Assembly (NCBI RefSeq): GCF_018991925.1
Contig: NW_024735554.1
Span: forward strand, 2,676,008-2,740,007
Direction: 5' to 3'
From: Homarus americanus
Lineage: Eukaryota > Arthropoda > Malacostraca > Decapoda > Nephropidae
DNA length: 64,000 nucleotides
Under the pieces are notes generated by a model that saw only the letters and a program-made list of their open reading frames with translations, did no database searches and had not been told where the DNA came from. The position numbers and the translations under genes were made by a program. This document shows positions 42,290 through 53,186 of this stretch, piece by piece; the stretch's first letter is position 1, and every line of letters starts with the position of its first letter.

Positions 42290-43911
42290 CTGTAATATAA
42301 TAAACTAATATCTATAGGAACACAAAATATCCTAATGAAATTTAATAAGATTTGCATAAGATGGTGCCGGCAACATCATGAGTGCCAATAATTCTGTTGT
42401 CAGCCATGTAATGACAGAAGAACCGGGGATCACCATCCGTAGATGCACATGCCACTCAGCACATTTATGCTCATCCCAAGTACAGTAGCAAAATTTTTAC
42501 CCCGTCATTGTGAAGATCTGAGACACAGTGTACAGTATATACTGTATACATACTTTTCCCACAGTGCTGAAAGAAAACACGAATTTACATAGTTTTAGGA
42601 ATTATGCCAAACAAAGCCAAGTAAACTGGCATACAGTATAAGTCAAACAGTGGCTATCCCATCACATGGATGTTAGAGCAATGGAAACCTCTAACTCTGT
42701 ACTTCATGAATAAGGATACGGAGGAGTGCCTCCATACTACAACATTTATTGTTGAAACCTTAATTGATCCATCCCTGTTCCTTTAGAGTACTGTGAGTGC
42801 TGGCAACACTGTTAAGGAGAGCAGGAATGATCAGCTGTGTACTGTTCTGTAAACGAGACCGGGAATATACTTTGGCGCAATAGCTCATCTCATTGGGATT
42901 ATTGAGTGTGGGATTTTTTGGGGAAAATTAATTATTTGACGATAATGTTTCATTTCCCGAGCACCAAATGTACCTAAATGATATGGGAATTATGGTGAAA
43001 TTGCTTGCTGTAGTTATAAATGGGTCGTAGGTTGACAGTGCAGGAAGTGGTGAAGTGTGTCCTCCCTTGCTCCCCCCCTCCCCCCCCCCTCACCGGCTAT
43101 GCACCCAAATGCAATTTTGTATCTTAATATGATTCGTATTTTATTTATATAATTCATTCATCTTAATCTGTTTCAAAATATGTATCTATAGTAAAAAAAT
43201 CAACTTTTCGGAACCACAGTTATTTCAGATTCATTCTGAATTTAACTTGTTTCATTCATTAAAAAAAAAACATACAGATTAAGCTGTAATCTTACTTACA
43301 GTATAATGATCCAGATAAATGTGGGTACAGTGTATTGTACAATATTGTTTTTTGGCAGTTACAACATAATTTTTTTTTTTTTACCACCACGGATGAGCGA
43401 TAAACACAGTAAGTGGGTAACGGTCAGAAAAATGCATGGATTTGCGGAAAAATAGATGTCTGAAACACGAATTTGTGGTGTGAGGGTGTATCCCTGATTT
43501 TAAGTAATGTACAGTATGAATGATGTGTGTAGATTACTATAATTTATAGAAATAATCCTCAGAAAGTAAAGATACAGTGTCGACCATACTTATGTTAAGT
43601 GTTTCTTTGTGAGTGTCAAATGGGGTATCTCGACCCATTTCTGGTTCTGTTAAATGCATTAATAACTATTCTGTGTACAGAAGTACAGGTATGTTAATTT
43701 TTGAATTATATTAGTTCAGATAAACACTAAAGACAGCAGTACCATAACTAAATGGACAAATTAAGATAAATCAACCATCATATCACAATAGATATATACA
43801 AGGTGTTAATAACAAAATTGCTTGAAGCATATCATAAATTTGAAGAAGTTTACAGTATATGAACTCATGGAAGTACATCTCCAGTCATCTGATTGAGTTT
43901 TGGTTCTCATA
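42290..43911. other. Unassigned sequence with an orphan TIR end
   Basis: A GGGTGTA end with GCGGAAAAATAGATGTCTGA at 43450-43490 looks like the right terminus of a MITE without a visible partner. C-rich runs at 43060-43100. No gene. Confidence 0.45.
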
Positions 43912-44511
43912 ATGGCTTCTAACAAGAGATCACTCGCCAGAGCTGATTGTAGCGGTGCTGGTGTAGAGAAACGTAAGCATGTTTCCCTTACGATCGTGAA
44001 AAAAGTGGAAATATTGCAGAAAATTGATGAAGGTGTGGCAGTGAAAAAACTATGTGATGAGTATGGCGTGGGAATGTCTAGCATCTATGATCTAAAGAAA
44101 CAACGTGAAAAGATATTGAAATTCTATACTGAGAATGAAACCAAAGAAGGTATTGCTAAGCGTAAATCAATACGTGGTGCAAGGTCTATTCAACATGATA
44201 AAATGCTTTACGAGTGGTTCCAGCGATGCCGTAGTGAAGGAGTTCTTATATCAGGGCCAATGCTGGTTGAGAAGGCCAAACAGTTTCATGGTGAATTGAA
44301 AATTGATAGGTCATGTGATTACTCATCTGGCTGGTTACATAAGTTTAAAGTTCGGCATGGCATTCATTATTTGAAGCCCCATGTGGCCACTGACAAGGAA
44401 ATTAGTGAACTTTACATGTTGGTAAAGGATGAAAATTTAACTTCTGGCCAGATATACATGGCAGATGAAACAGAGTTGTTTCAAAGAAGAGGAAGATGTA
44501 TTGGTAAGTAA
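43912..44511 (+). CDS. Jerky/Tigger-like transposase, N-terminal exon (about 199 aa)
   Basis: ATG at 43912 with A at -3. MASNKRSLARADCSGAGVEK precedes the psq domain (VSLTIVKKVEILQKIDEGVA; VKKLCDEYGVGMSSIYDLKK) at residues 25-65. The CENPB-type domain follows (MLYEWFQRCRSEGVLISGPM; YSSGWLHKFKVRHGIHYLK) at about 95-155. The start of the DDE domain reads QIYMADETELFQRRG, where the family has N-x-D-E-T-G-L-F-W; the first catalytic aspartate is kept but the following G is E. The sequence then reads ATTG|GTAAGT, a donor at 44504, and the plain frame stops at 44511. No second exon was recognised. The style (V-K-K-L-C-x-x-Y-G) is nearer to Jerky/JRKL proteins than to the 574-aa protein. Confidence 0.78.
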   Translation: MASNKRSLARADCSGAGVEKRKHVSLTIVKKVEILQKIDEGVAVKKLCDEYGVGMSSIYDLKKQREKILKFYTENETKEGIAKRKSIRGARSIQHDKMLYEWFQRCRSEGVLISGPMLVEKAKQFHGELKIDRSCDYSSGWLHKFKVRHGIHYLKPHVATDKEISELYMLVKDENLTSGQIYMADETELFQRRGRCIGK

Positions 44512-46189
44512 ATCTATAATGTTGTTTTTACACTTGTACTGTACCCTTTTTGTAATCATGGTTTCACATATAGTACAGTACTGTACAGCATGAGAGAAAG
44601 TCAAAATTATCCTCAGTGCCTTATTTTGATCTCACACAAATGTTACATGATTGGAGAAAATCATATATTCCACATATTCACCCTACCTTTAAACATACTT
44701 CACTGTATTTGTTCCAGCAGTGCACAAATTTTGTATTCCATCAGAAAATAAGTCTTTATGCTGTATGTGTGAAGCCATGCATGTACTGTATTGTACTGTC
44801 TTTTTCATCTTGTTTTTCAGAGATCCAAACATACCTGCTAATAAGTGAATGGGGCAAGGTTAGAGCTCTATGTTGGGTAACTGCTACATAACTTTACCAG
44901 CTGATGGCTGAGTTCTGAATTTCTTTGAAGGGAGAAACATTGTGTATTTCCAATGCATGCACTATTATATACTTTCAGGCTTGAAATGGAGGCTTACTTC
45001 AAGTGTCTTGCAGCTTGATTGATTTTTATACTCCTGTTAGAACCATTACACATGCTTGTTCAGTTTTGACATCTGTGGCCAATGTGGAGGACTATGGCTG
45101 TCCTGACCAATTTGTGTCAAGAGAAATTTGTTGGACGTTTTTTAACATTTTAATCCATTCATACTGTACATGCTCTACTACAGTACGTTAACAAAAAAAA
45201 ATATACCGTTTGGATAATCTTCAATGAATTTCAGCCCCTTTTATGCCCTAAGCAAAAAACACGAAAGATAACATGCTGCTCTTCTTTGGTACATCAAAAA
45301 TTTTGGGGTCATGTTTATTGTGTGATTACAACTGAATGATTGAGTTCCAAGGTATACAATACAGGTATATGGATTCCACAAAGCAATGATTTGTACTCTT
45401 AGTGATTGCATTGCTGCCAAAGGTTTGCAGTGTGTACCATTCTGGCAAAAAACCCACAAAAACATTGACTACTTTTTTATTTAACCTCTAAATAATATTA
45501 AATAGCACAAAAACTATATTTGTTAGGTTGACCAACATTGATAGTTACACCTTGTTAGCATGGTACTGTACAGGTACCCAACATGCTTGAGGCTTCTAAA
45601 GAACTGATATAAAATCTGGTAAGTGCTTGGTCCTGATCATGTTGGATTTTTAGTGTTCCACAGGATGGTGCCGTATTTGCCGTCATATAAGACACACCCC
45701 TATTTTATAAAGATATTTTGTGGATTTTTTGTATGTTTCATCATATAATTATTGAAAGCGATTTTAAAATGGTTTTGTAGGGGAAAACATGTGATTTTGT
45801 GCATGTAAATACAATATATACTGGAATCAAGTAAGAAATCATATATAGTAACATTATATTCACCCAACTCTACCTCTGATCAGACCAGTTGTGTGGCTTG
45901 TTTATATTTTGGTGAAGAGCATTACCGACAGGATGTGAAACTCGTATTTTTGGCTGATGTTTTGTGTTGCCTCGATCTGCCACCAGGGTGTAGCACCATC
46001 GCTATTGTTTCGGCGTCATCGACTCATTGCAAATGGCTGACCGGCGGCTGAACTTTCTGTTAACATTTCTTTAATCTTTCTAGGGGCATTTTTCATTTGG
46101 ATAATAAACAAATGTTTCTTAAAGGTAACACAGTTGTTAAATAATGTAAGACATGCATCTGGTGTTGGTTACGTATGCTGAGGAAGGAG
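44512..46189. other. Unassigned sequence
   Basis: No catalytic exon of the preceding transposase could be read. An orphan MITE end (GGTGCCGTATTTGCCGTCAT) is at 45666-45685. Short frames at 44616-44891 and 45241-45465 resemble nothing that I know. Confidence 0.45.
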
Positions 46190-46400
46190 GTACGGTGAGA
46201 TGTTGTGAGCTTGCCTCTGCCGTTAAGCCAATGCAAGCCATTATTTACACAAGGTCACTATGGCAGGAATTAAAAGAACGTGAGGAAAATACAAAGGGTC
46301 CAGAAACATTCAAGGCACGACATGGTTGGTTTGAGAGATTGAAGAGGTGTACAAAACTGTATAATATTACAGGGGAGGCAGCAAGTGCAGACATAGTAAC
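46190..46400 (+). pseudogene. Tigger transposase, fragment of the CENPB-type domain
   Basis: LWQELKEREENTKGPETFKA RHGWFERLKRCTKLYNITGE AASAD corresponds to the end of the second helix-turn-helix and the linker to the catalytic domain (F-x-A-S-x-G-W-F-x-R-F-K, then G-E-A-A-S-A-D). Neither psq nor DDE parts are attached. Confidence 0.65.
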
Positions 46401-46762
46401 CCTGTCCCTCCCCACCCACCCTTCTCCAGGCCTCAATATACATTCATTAACACTATTTTTGGTGAGTACTACTTTAATTAAACATCTCTCTGTTTTATGT
46501 TTATTTATTTTGCTATCAGTAAATGATCAATAATCATTCATACAAATGTTAAAGTAATAATCACCAGCCAAAGACAGGTGTGTATGGATGATGAGCACCA
46601 ATTAGGCAGAAAATGATGGAGAATCACGCGTGAGGCATCCAATAATAGAAGGGTTCTAACAAACGCTATAGTGCCTCCTTCCATGGTGTGCACACCCTTG
46701 CATCCCGGGCCTCTCATTGGCTAAAGAGTTATGTCATGGCTTTGACTGCCTCTGATTGGTCA

Positions 46763-46830
46763 TACTCTGTGGTGCATATGTTGGTGTTCACTAAAATACT
46801 CTGTGGTGCATATGTTGGTGTTCACTAAAA
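46763..46830. repeat. 34-bp direct tandem duplication
   Basis: TACTCTGTGGTGCATATGTT followed by GGTGTTCACTAAAA occurs twice in a row without a mismatch, which suggests a recent slip. Confidence 0.95.
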
Positions 46831-47077
46831 TATAATTGTCTTTCCATTTTTGCATTGGTAAGTTAGGTTGGTTCGTCTTATTTACAATAGCAATTGTCAA
46901 AAGCATTCACATTATGAAATGCAGATTATATAAACAATGAAAATGGTATCATCAGGATGTTGCAGGTCATTATAGATTCGTGTTTAGGATGAAAACATGC
47001 TAAAAAAAATGTAAATCCTAATCATTTTGTGAGTTTTCTTTTAGTGAGAAAGAAGGTACTGTATCTTCTGTAGCAAA

Positions 47078-47335
47078 ATGCACTCAAGTACCTGGTTAAC
47101 CTACGATACTGGAGTACAGTACTCTCGACCCATCTGGTCCTTGAGTTATGCTAGAGAATGTCAGTTGATTGAGCATATCCAAAACATGGTCATCAAACCG
47201 GTGTTTGCACTCTGGCACTTAAGGCATCAAAGAGAGATCCGAAAGGCATCAAAGAGAGATCCGAAAGGCATCAAAGAGAGATCCGAACACTTGCAGTTAC
47301 AGGACTTAGTTTATACTATAGACTGGCCAGGTTTA
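47078..47335 (+). pseudogene. LINE reverse transcriptase C-terminal fragment with 22-bp repeat
   Basis: VQYSRPIWSLSYARECQLIE HIQNMVIKPVF resembles the post-catalytic motif of Jockey/CR1-type LINEs (A-x-P-V-W-S-P-Y-x-x-x-x-x-x-L-I-E-x-I-Q). It is followed by three exact 22-bp units (AAGGCATCAAAGAGAGATCC GA) at 47221-47286, which break the frame. Too short to assign a clade. Confidence 0.45.
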
Positions 47336-47342
47336 ATTTTAT

Positions 47343-47535
47343 GCAGTGGATATTTTGCTGTGACTGGCTAAATTCCTACTAATGATATTTTACCGGCCAT
47401 TTCCACAAGCTCTCTTTTAATTCTAGCATGCTTTTGTTGCTACACCATGTTATGCATGTGTGAGCCAATCAGAGCGCACTCACGGTAAAATAGTGTTAGT
47501 GAGAACTTAGCCGGTCGTGGCAAAATATCCACTGC
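47343..47535. mobile_element. TIR element (AGTGGATATTT family), copy 2
   Basis: GCAGTGGATATTTTGCTGTG at the left and CACGGTAAAATAGTG through GGCAAAATATCCACTGC at the right; 193 bp. The same ends and the same inner TTTTACCG motif as copy 1 at 20284. Confidence 0.85.
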
Positions 47536-47695
47536 ATTAATTTAATCAAGAAGTTTATAAGCACCGTTGAAAACATAACTTGGTTGAGTGTTTAGAGCTA
47601 GAGCTGGAGCTTGATCCACTAGAGGTCACAGCATTAGGTTAAAGTAGCCACAAGAAGAGAAAATTATCACAGCCAACCTCTTTATAATATATATA

Positions 47696-48506
47696 CAGTG
47701 ATCCCTCGGTTAACGAGCGCCTCGGTTAACGAATTACCTTCCATAAAATTCTTCACTTCGGTTAACGAATTCCTTACGAATTTTTCCCAACATGTTTTCG
47801 CCTGCATTTGGCTGCCCACCAGCTGTAGTATTAGTCTGCCAATACAGTAATCGCACTTAAATTCCTAACCATTTCAGTAAATATCAAGAAGGTTGTACTA
47901 TTCAATAATTTTCAAAGTTTTATATTAATTTTTTTTAGTAATTTAAACAATTATTGAACATAATTGAAGTACTGTATAGGAAGCTAGTTTTTTGCACACC
48001 AAACAGCCACTCAACACACAAAGCTTGGCGTCAGTTTGTTTACCAGTTCAGAGGAAGGAACATCTTGTTTGAGACTCTTCAACATAAACGCTTTTTTTCT
48101 GTTTTTCCAGTCAAATTATTGGTCATTTTGAAATTTATTTTACATATTGACAATATATAATGCAGTGCAGTGTTGATTTAAAGAAAATAATCTTGAATTA
48201 CACCAAGTGAACTAAAATTTTATGGGTGAAATGGCGGCATGGGGTGACTTCTCTTCCACCCCAATGCCTTCTCTTCTCCTCCACCCCCATTCTAATTCCC
48301 ATCATCATCATCAACCAGGAGCCTTCTACATGCACACCTCAAACTAAGTGTACTTTACTGCATTTATTTTTAGTTTGTATGTAATTTTCGGTGAGCTGGA
48401 ACCAATTACCCAAAAACCCATTGAAACAATGGTTTCGGTTAACGAATTTTTCGGTTAACGAGCAACCTTCTGTAACGAATTGTGCTCTTTAACCGAGGGA
48501 CCACTG
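47696..48506 (-). mobile_element. Tigger/pogo-type MITE (CAGTGGTCCC family), copy 4
   Basis: Left CAGTGATCCCTCGGTTAACG after TA (47694-47695); right ACCGAGGGACCACTG before TA (48507-48508). It is 811 bp and its interior is inverted relative to copy 1. The left TIR segment is partly doubled (CTCGGTTAACGAGCGCCTCG). Confidence 0.92.
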
Positions 48507-48523
48507 TAAATAAAATTTATAAT

Positions 48524-48539
48524 AAAAATAAAATAATAC

Positions 48540-48594
<55 letters not shown>
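48524..48594. repeat. (AAT)n microsatellite
   Basis: AATAAT units directly right of MITE copy 4, with a few interruptions at the left. Confidence 0.95.
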
Positions 48595-48597
<3 letters not shown>

Positions 48598-49546
48598 GCA
48601 AAAATGATAAAAATAAATCAAAAGTGAGAAACAATATATGTATGTTGTGTTGTCAATAGTAGGAGAGGTATTATTGCGTTTACACACGGTTCATTCCTAC
48701 CACTAATCTATTATCATATTCGAATAAGACGTCTAATTATAAGATAATTTTCATCTATTACACTACCGGCGGAAATGTATAATAACGGAGAAAGCGTATC
48801 CAAAATTTTATATTTTCTTCCATTAATCATCCTCTATTATCGCCTGCCTCACCTCCAACACTGCGTGTCTCCTGCGTCTCCTTCACAAATCATCATGCGC
48901 ATGCGTTCCCGTACATGTCACGTGGCCAATCAAAAGCGTTTTTGTTTTGGAACCAATTAAAATGATTTTGGGTTTAATTCGCAGTATATTTGGTCCAATC
49001 AAATTCGAGTTTTATTTTGGGTCTTTCATATTTCAAAATTCAAGTTCAGTTCCGACCATGGAGGTCTGCGATGGGTGTCACTTAAATTATACGGAGCTGA
49101 TTGTAAGTTTTTTGGAAAAAACGAAGAAACTATAGCATTTTATTGATCGCATGGTGTTCTTCCAACCTCAGTAAAGTGTACTAAGAGCAAGACTGAATGT
49201 AAATATCGCAAAGACCAACATATGTCGCGTTGTGTAAGAATCTCAGAATCCAACGACGAACAAAAACCAGGCCAATAAGGTAAGAAATAGGTGATTCCAT
49301 CATATGGTGAGAGTCAGTTAGGTTAGGTTTGGTTTTTGTTTTTCTAGTGTTTTTTTTTTTTTTTTTGGTGTATTTTGCCATGATTTTTTTTTCGGAAAAC
49401 GTCCAACGAAAAAAATTCGATAAAAAAAACGGCTAATTTCCGCCATAAATGAAGGTCATATTCGGTATAAGCACACACAAATACACTAGAAAAATATATT
49501 TTTGACTTTCTAGTAGAGAACAGTGTGACAATGCAAATTTACTGTT
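48595..49546. other. Unassigned sequence with clustered CCAAT motifs
   Basis: CCAAT occurs three times in 48926-48999 (CCAATCAAAAGCG, CCAATTAAAATG, CCAATCAAATTCG). 49440-49510 is similar, in inverted orientation, to 55795-55875, so both hold an unnamed repeat. No gene. Confidence 0.5.
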
Positions 49547-50520
49547 GGAGAAATTATTGAGACCCTGCAATTGTGTGTAAATGAGGCAGAAAGTCAGATC
49601 AGCAACCTGGGACTTGGTCACAAATTTCGTGATGCCATATGACAGCAAGATCTACTGTGGGGTATAGGTTGTTTGGTTCACACTCAGGATGGGATGGAGA
49701 AAGGAAACTCACAATGTGCTCTCTATATACATGTTGTATTGGATGTACAATGCAGCTTGGTGCTGGGAAGGCAGCATGGTTACAAGCGTGATGTAGAGAG
49801 AGCTGGTTGGTGAGGACGCTCAGAGGAGGACTAGCTTGTGGGTCGCCATGCTCGCCGGCGGGAGCGAGGGCCGCCAGGCAGGCGGAGGAGGAGCGAGGGC
49901 CGCCAGGCAGCGGCGGAGGAGGAGGTGTTGCTGGCTGGTTGGTGTAGGTAGAAAGAGGCAGGTCACCACGAGGTCAGGTCTTAAATAGCGGGGGTAGGCG
50001 TGGCTTAGTAGTTGACCCCCGCTCCGTGATGTATGGCGGCGCTGGTTGACCTAGACCACGAGGCATACACTGGGGAATTGGTGGGGTCGGCTACTCAGCG
50101 ACAAACAGCGTTTGTAGGGGAGAATTCCATTACACTACCATAGACAACACATTATGCTACGGTTAATTTTCACTAATGCACCGGTCTTTGTTTGGATATT
50201 AAAAATATGTTTTCCCCGTGTTATTTGATGAGTTTCAAACGAATTTGATATTCATTTCAGCAGGAAATGAATAGTTTTGAGAGCCCCCACCCTACCCATC
50301 AATCTTAACGAAAATTTATTTTTTTTCGAGTAAATCACATAAATAAAAAAACAAACAGGGAGGTTATACCGCCTGGGAAGATATTGGAAGCATAATGTGT
50401 TGTCTAATGGTAGATCCTGCTGCCATATGGCATCACGAAATTTGTGACCAAGTCCCAGGTTGCTGATCTGACTTTCTTCCTCTTTTACACACAATTGCTG
50501 GGTCTCAATTGCTTCTCTTA
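49547..50520. mobile_element. Large inverted repeat interrupted by a solo LTR
   Basis: The left arm (49547-49655 plus 50139-50165) and right arm (about 50384-50520) are reverse complements (for example GATCAGCAACCTGGGACTTG and GTCACAAATTTCGTGATGCC). Both arms can be read as the same peptide, SQISNLGLGHKFRDAI, which I do not recognise. The solo LTR lies inside the left arm. The middle part (50166-50383) is unassigned. Confidence 0.75.
49656..50134 (-). mobile_element. Solo LTR of the tandem-array family
   Basis: 479 bp on the minus strand. It starts TGTAATGGAATTCTCCCC (at 50134) and ends CCTATACCCCACA (at 49656). It aligns over its whole length with the array LTRs, including the CACCC/TATA promoter (TATTTAAG at 49981-49987). 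It is flanked by CTAC on both sides (49652-49655, 50135-50138). No internal region remains, so LTR-LTR recombination is the likely origin. Confidence 0.95.
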
Positions 50521-50590
50521 CTATTGACAACACATACATATATTGTTCCTCACTTTTGATTTTTTTTCATTTTATATTTCTTTGTGGTTC

Positions 50591-50591
<1 letters not shown>

Positions 50592-50640
<49 letters not shown>

Positions 50641-50712
50641 TACTATTAATTACATTTTCGCCCCCTGATGTGGGTCAGACCTGTGCCTGGGTGGGCTAAG
50701 ACCCGTAAAAAA
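50592..50712. mobile_element. (ATT)n run joined to a repeat end
   Basis: ATT units at 50592-50636 lead into CCCCCTGATGTGGGTCAGAC and GTGCCTGGGTGGGCTAAGAC. The same join of ATT repeats to this end is seen at 38096-38175, so it is one end of that inner element. The other end is absent. Confidence 0.7.
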
Positions 50713-51024
50713 AAACAAAAAAGTCAAGGATCTCGGTCTTCTGTTGTTGTTGTTGTTGTGATGGTGGGGTAAAGTAGTGAGAGAGTCGCTCTCTGATTGG
50801 TCTACCACAAGCTGTCCTCTGATTGGTGGAGAAAGCTTCAGGCTTCGTCTTCACCATCTAATATTTATCTTATAACAGTAATATATATTGTATATTCTTT
50901 TGTAAAGGCGCTCCCAAGTACACACTATAGAGTAATGAAACAACAAAACTTTATTCAGAGTTCTGTTTCATACAAATAACAGTTTGTAACAGTAACAAGT
51001 ATCGTGGAAGTTTAAAGGAGTCAG
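50713..51024. other. Unassigned sequence
   Basis: Holds two CTCTGATTGG motifs (50791 and 50817) and a TGTTGTTGTTG run (50743-50758). No gene. Confidence 0.45.
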
Positions 51025-51170
51025 CAGTGTTGCCAATTTTGGTGTTGTCCGCTAAATATGGATGTATTCCTTTCACTCTAGCTTGAGGAAAATGGATCTA
51101 GCGGCGAGCGGGTATCTTTAGTAGGGTTAGATATTTGTATAGCAGTGTTCTAGCTTGATGGCAGGGCAAA

Positions 51171-51485
51171 TCAGAGGACTGCCGGCAATAATACGAATAG
51201 AGAAAACTGATTGCTACTAAACGCATGAATTGTACCGTTTTGCTTGCCGTTTCCTTGTTCCCTCCCGTTTGGAGGTCTACCGTCGTATCTGAATCTCGGC
51301 TCTTTCCCTTTCAGATCTAGTTTGAGAGTTAGGAGGAAGGGGAAAATGTGAAGAGTAGAATCATCAGCGTAAGAATGGTTAGAATTAGTTGCAGTGTGAA
51401 GTAAATCATTGATAAAAAGGAAGGGAGTAATTGAAAGAACAGAACCCTGTGGGACACCACAATTGGAAGAGAAAGAGCAAGACAT
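51171..51485 (-). pseudogene. LINE reverse transcriptase fragment with YADD box
   Basis: From 51485 leftward: SFSSNCGVPQGSVLSITPFL FINDLLHTATNSNHSYADDS TLHIF covers palm motifs B to C of a Jockey-type LINE, with GVPQGS and the catalytic YADD both intact. After about 45 more residues similarity fades. The upstream palm A motif is not present. It is an isolated palm fragment of about 300 bp. Confidence 0.75.
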
Positions 51486-51509
51486 CGATCCCTACTCCCT
51501 ACTATCTAG

Positions 51510-51769
51510 AGACAATCGGTAGAAAACTGTTTGATAGTAAGATTACATCATTGACACAAATTCCAAAATCAAAATGTAGTGGTATAATTAAAAACATAAT
51601 ATACCCTCACTTCATGTCTGACATAACCAGTGCTATTGGAGACAAACCGTACAGTTTACTGATAAAGGAGTCAAGAAATATTAATGTTAAGTATTTTGGA
51701 ATAGCAGTAATTTACTATTACGAAGTGAAGCAGAGAATAATATATAGTTGGCTGGTTAGCAGTCTCTAA
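51510..51769 (+). pseudogene. hAT transposase fragment (region of the first catalytic Asp)
   Basis: KCSGIIKNIIYPHFMSDITS AIGDKPYSLLIKESRNINVK YFGIAVIYY fits the hAT pattern S-x-I-I-x-x-x-(V/I)-x-x-x-(F/L), then (F/Y)-S-(L/I)-(L/I)-(I/V)-D-E-S-T-D, then Y-L-(G/C)-I-x-V-(I/R)-Y. The catalytic D-E-S-T-D reads K-E-S-R-N here, so the first aspartate is lost. The frame is open for about 85 residues and stops at 51769. Confidence 0.65.
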
Positions 51770-52026
51770 TGTCATGTGTATGTAACTTATTTCAATGGTG
51801 TCTATGGAAATGATTTTCTACATTATTAGAATTTTCATTTGGGTTATGTATATAAGGTTACTTGGGGTTCTCTCTTTCGAATATATTTATCTCGTAATAA
51901 TTCAAAATGATTTTATTTTTTGCAGTAACGTTCAAAAGAAAACAAATCTAGCAGGTTTGGACCTCAATCTAGCGGTTTAGGTGGAACTAGTCTAGCGGGA
52001 ACTTAGATTTCCATTTGGTAACACTG

Positions 52027-52377
52027 CCAGTTCTACTCACACGTGTTCTACTGAAGGTAGTACAGTAGTCATCTCATTCGCCTTATTTCTGAGGATTTTA
52101 CCATATTAATTGCATCTGAGTGAAATTGCAGTGATTTGAAGAGGGAATATGTTTCGGATTTTGTTTTGGATAAAGTTGACATGTTAAAGACATTAGACGA
52201 GGGTGAGTGGTTGGTACCGCTAGGAAGTGTTACTGTGTGCTGGCTGTACATTTAAAAGCTGTTAAAGTGTATGTTCCAAGTACAGTATTTCAAATAAGGG
52301 CTTTGCTAAATGAAGAACTTTGAAGTTAGATGAGCTCACTTTGATAACTTTGTTTATGAGTGGTATAAACTAGTGTA
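52027..52377. other. Unassigned sequence
   Basis: A mixed stretch between two transposons; short frames only, no family match. Confidence 0.4.
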
Positions 52378-52555
52378 ATTATATCGGACTAACCTGCGAA
52401 CGAAATTGATTGAAAACAGTTATAAAAACGCCTGACTTTCATTGTTATATTATAGTGGAGATTGTTGTAATTTGTGGAAATATGTTAAAAAATGGATGTT
52501 TTTAAAATAAACGCGACTTAACATTTGTGGGTATGAAGAACAGACCTAACCAAAC

Positions 52556-52645
52556 AAACCTACCTACCTACCTACCTACCTACCTACCTACCTACCTACC
52601 TACCTTACCTTACCTTACCTTACCTTACCTTACCTTACCTTACCT
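52556..52645. repeat. Compound microsatellite (CTAC)n then (CTTAC)n
   Basis: About eleven CTAC units change abruptly into about eight CTTAC units. The 5-bp unit differs by one base from the arthropod telomere repeat (CCTAA against CTTAC/ACCTT) and is not a telomere. Confidence 0.95.
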
Positions 52646-52672
52646 GGTATATTAAACAGAAAGAACTTACTA

Positions 52673-53186
52673 GGGAGCCACGAATTATCCAAAAGTACCC
52701 AAATGTACCCAAAAGTATAGCAAATCAGGGTAAAATCTTAACAAATTTCTGTTATACATGCACAAAACATGTTTAATAATATATTTAGTGTAATTTTGTA
52801 AAAATAATTTGCAAGATGAAATAATAAACAGCGAAAAACTTTCAGTATTGGCAAACGCTAAATTCCAAAGAGTTCGTGAACAAGGGAGATAACTCGGATC
52901 CATCGTGATGCACTTCGCTAACCTAACCTAACGAAAAGTAAATCCTACGGCTATGTTAAATACCCCAAAGTAACAGAAACATCGGTAATTATATCTCCAT
53001 TTTGGATAGGTGAATTGTTGGAATTTAGCATTTTTCGTTGTTTATTATTTCATTATTTTGACTACATTTCAATGAAAACATTATTAATCGGGTTTTATTG
53101 ATGTAAAACATATATTCGTTAAGATTTTACCCTGATTTAATATACTTTTGGGTACATTTGGGTACTTTTGGGTAATTCGTTGGACC
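52673..53186. mobile_element. MULE-like MITE with about 70-bp TIRs and a 10-bp target duplication
   Basis: GAACTTACTA flanks both sides (52663-52672 and 53187-53196). The ends start GGGAGCCACGAATTATCC and GGTCCAACGAATTACCC (right end read in reverse), and the inverted match continues through AAAAGTACCCAAATGTACCC to CAGGGTAAAATCTTAAC, about 70 bp. Long TIRs with a 9-11 bp duplication fit Mutator-like elements. 514 bp, no coding sequence. Confidence 0.85.

Larger units (their letters stand above)
51025..52026 (+). mobile_element. hAT-like element with LINE and transposase fragments
   Basis: CAGTGTTGCCAA at 51025 mirrors TTGGTAACACTG ending at 52026, and GCTAAATATGG-type motifs near the left mirror CTAGCGG-type motifs near the right. 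A matching 8-bp duplication is not clear (GGAGTCAG against CCAGTTCT), so the borders are tentative. Inside are a hAT transposase fragment on the plus strand and a LINE fragment on the minus strand. Confidence 0.5.

Noticed and set aside
49656..50134. Promoter of a host gene with CCGCCAGGCGG-rich leader
   Set aside because: The segment is a complete LTR with TG/CA ends and CTAC duplications, so its promoter signals belong to the retroelement.
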